A stretch of DNA of 7,176 bases from Svornostia sp051306365 (GTDB lineage Bacteria > Actinomycetota > Thermoleophilia > Solirubrobacterales > Solirubrobacteraceae), in assembly GCA_051306365.1 (NCBI GenBank), contig JBPPNC010000052.1, positions 1 to 7,176 on the forward strand. Direction: 5' to 3'. A program made the translations under genes and the position numbers. This document shows positions 6,386-7,176 of the stretch, piece by piece. The notes beneath the pieces were generated by a model, which was given only the letters and a program-made list of their open reading frames with translations, was not told the DNA's origin and ran no database searches. The first letter of the stretch is position 1, and every line of letters begins with the position of its first letter.

Positions 6386-6859
6386 TCAGACGCGGCCGCG
6401 CCGGGGCGGGTTGATGCCGAGGCGTTGTGCCCATGTGCGCGTTCCACCGGTCCGGTTGATGGCTCGATAGAGCGCCATGTTGTCTGCGGCCTCGAACTCC
6501 TTGACCGCCGGGAAGTCGGCCCTGCCGTCCATCATGGCTCTGAGGTCGTGTTCGATGCGTTCGGTGGTCCACTGGCGGGGCCGGCCGCCGCGTCCCGTCC
6601 ACGGGTTGGAAGTGGACGTGTTCGGGAAGCGGTAGCGGCGCGCGGAGCCCTGTCCCATGCGCACGAGGACGCCGCAATCGGCTAGGCGGTTGAGCTGAGC
6701 AGCAGCGGTGTTCCGGCTCACGCCGGCGGCGTCTTGGTACTCCTGCCGGGTGAACTCGGCTATTCCTCGGATCTTGAGGTCGCTGAGCGCTTTCTGTTCG
6801 CTGAGAGCGAGCTGGATCTTCTGGCCATCCGCGGTGCGTCCGATGGCGCTACTAGTGGT
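6386..6859 (-). pseudogene. 5'-truncated Fic-like C-terminal winged-helix protein
   Basis: The minus frame is open for 157 residues from just after a TGA at 6860-6862 to the stop at 6386. Residues about 19-69 read LSEQKALSDLKIRG, then FTRQEYQDAAGVSRNTAAAQ, LNRLADCGVLVRMG and ARRYRF. This is the pattern of the winged helix found at the C-terminus of many Fic-family and AlbA/RecG-like proteins (EY...GVSR.TA...L..L...G.L). After a linker (PNTSTSNPWTGRGGRP) comes a second motif, WTTERIEHDLRAMM, then DFPAVKEFEAADNMALYRA, GGTRTWAQRLG, reminiscent of short repeats in homing-endonuclease-associated proteins. No ATG, GTG or TTG codon exists in frame upstream of the recognition helix; the first possible start, GTG at 6721, would cut the winged helix. 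The upstream part is therefore probably lost at the mobile-element junction near 6850-6870. Fic parentage is inferred from the winged helix only. Confidence 0.6.
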
Positions 6860-6869
6860 TCATCCGCCA

Positions 6870-7047
6870 AGTTCGGTTCGGGGTAGGGGGTTGTTGTTTA
6901 CCGCCGACTGCTCAAACACGGCATCTTCACCAGCGAAACCGACCTCGCCGAGCAGATGCTCACCTACATCGAGACCTACAACCAGACCGCCAAGCCGTTC
7001 TCATGGACCTACACCGGCAAGGTCCTCGAAGCATGACCAAACGAACT
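6870..7047 (+). mobile_element. Internally deleted IS630-type element
   Basis: Imperfect inverted repeats bound it: AGTTCGGTTCG at 6870-6880 and, inverted, CCAAACGAACT at 7037-7047 (9 of 11 positions pair). The right repeat begins directly after the transposase stop codon, as usual in IS630 elements. Between them is a short left non-coding stretch joined to the last part of a transposase gene, so most of a normal ~1-kb element is missing. IS630 elements target TA: a TA follows CGAAC on the right, but the left end shows AA, so a duplication is not intact. Base composition is visibly less GC-rich than in the genes to the left. The family call is good; the exact ends are tentative. Confidence 0.55.
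6887..7036 (+). pseudogene. IS630-family transposase, C-terminal fragment
   Basis: The frame, open after a TAG at 6884-6886, encodes 49 residues ending at TGA 7034-7036. The sequence YRRLLKHGIFTSETDLAEQM, then YIETYNQTAKPFSWTYTGK, matches the conserved end of IS630-type DDE transposases (RR...G.F.S...L...I...I..YN..AKPF.WTYTG). The DDE catalytic core and N-terminal helix-turn-helix are absent and there is no start codon before the conserved segment, so it is a dead remnant. A plus-strand ORF starting at 6708 that runs across this segment is in another frame and is not the transposase. Confidence 0.8.
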
Positions 7048-7063
7048 AAGGAAGCGTCAGTTA

Positions 7064-7176
7064 TCAAGCTGATGGTTTGATGGTGTAGTTCCACTCGCCG
7101 TGGAACTCGTCGGGGGTGAGGTTGACCTTGGCGAGTTGGGTGTCGGTGATCTTGATCGCGCGCTCGTAGCTGTTCT
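7064..7176 (-). CDS. ISAzo13-type transposase, 3' end only (runs off window)
   Basis: The last 36 residues of a minus-strand gene whose start lies beyond the window. YERAIKITDTQLAKVNL followed by TPDEFHGEWNYTIKPSA is the recognisable C-terminus of ISAzo13-family transposases (the 'Rhodopirellula transposase' DDE family, ending ...EFHGEWNYTI.P). Stop TGA is at 7064-7066 on the complement. Whether the element is intact cannot be judged here. Only about 16 bases separate its stop from the inverted repeat of the IS630 remnant, so the two elements abut or one has inserted beside the other. A perfect 8-bp dyad (7087-7107) overlaps the conserved FHGEW codons. Confidence 0.75.
   Translation of the reverse strand, partial: NSYERAIKITDTQLAKVNLTPDEFHGEWNYTIKPSA

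Noticed and set aside
6234..6685. Plus-strand open frames across the hairpin region and Fic-like gene
   Set aside because: They show no family similarity, run antisense to the winged-helix frame and start within hairpins or intergenic sequence.
6708..7049. Plus-strand frame running through the junction and IS630 remnant
   Set aside because: It is out of frame with the recognisable transposase tail and antisense to the winged-helix domain.
1..7176. CRISPR array, integrase gene, rRNA, replication origin or complete defence operon
   Set aside because: No regularly spaced repeats, integrase motifs, rRNA sequence or iteron clusters were seen on either strand.

Overview
The window is very GC-rich, densely packed chromosomal DNA. 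GTG starts, 4-base start/stop overlaps, duplicated universal stress proteins and a fused phosphotransferase-like/P-loop kinase all suggest a high-GC actinobacterium. A soil actinomycete or a member of Thermoleophilia/Solirubrobacterales is plausible, but the lineage is an inference and cannot be fixed from the window.

Left block (1-2021): the 3' part of a flavin-dependent glycerol-3-phosphate dehydrogenase gene (glpD, its first codons lie before the window) overlaps by 4 bases a TetR-family repressor gene on the same strand. The two are probably one transcript, so the repressor may control its own operon or glycerol 3-phosphate use. A 130-base convergent gap follows.

Middle block (2152-6210): a small stand-alone cyclic-nucleotide-binding-domain protein on the minus strand diverges, across a 162-base regulatory gap, from three plus-strand genes. 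These are two tandem-domain universal stress proteins (292 and 290 aa) and a 527-aa two-domain protein with an aminoglycoside-phosphotransferase-like half and a P-loop kinase half. The last two overlap by GTGA and are almost certainly co-translated. The pairing of a double-Usp gene with this fused kinase resembles the Rv2005c-Rv2004c pair of the mycobacterial dormancy (DosR) regulon, so a stress or energy-starvation role is a reasonable inference. Both usp genes have a TACGGTC element 25-32 bases before the start codon, and both upstream gaps contain inverted and helically phased direct repeats.

Right block (6211-7176): this is accessory, damaged DNA. After two strong hairpins in a convergent gap comes a minus-strand reading frame encoding a winged-helix domain, like the C-terminal domain of Fic-type proteins, followed by a short extra domain. 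It is open right up to a stop but has no start codon before the winged helix, so its 5' part is lost. Next to the break are a roughly 180-base internally deleted IS630-type element (only the last ~49 transposase residues, flanked by imperfect inverted repeats) and, on the other strand, the 3' end of an ISAzo13-type transposase gene that runs out of the window. I see no complete novel defence or mobile system. The most interesting items are the Usp/fused-kinase/cyclic-nucleotide cluster and the interrupted Fic-like gene.
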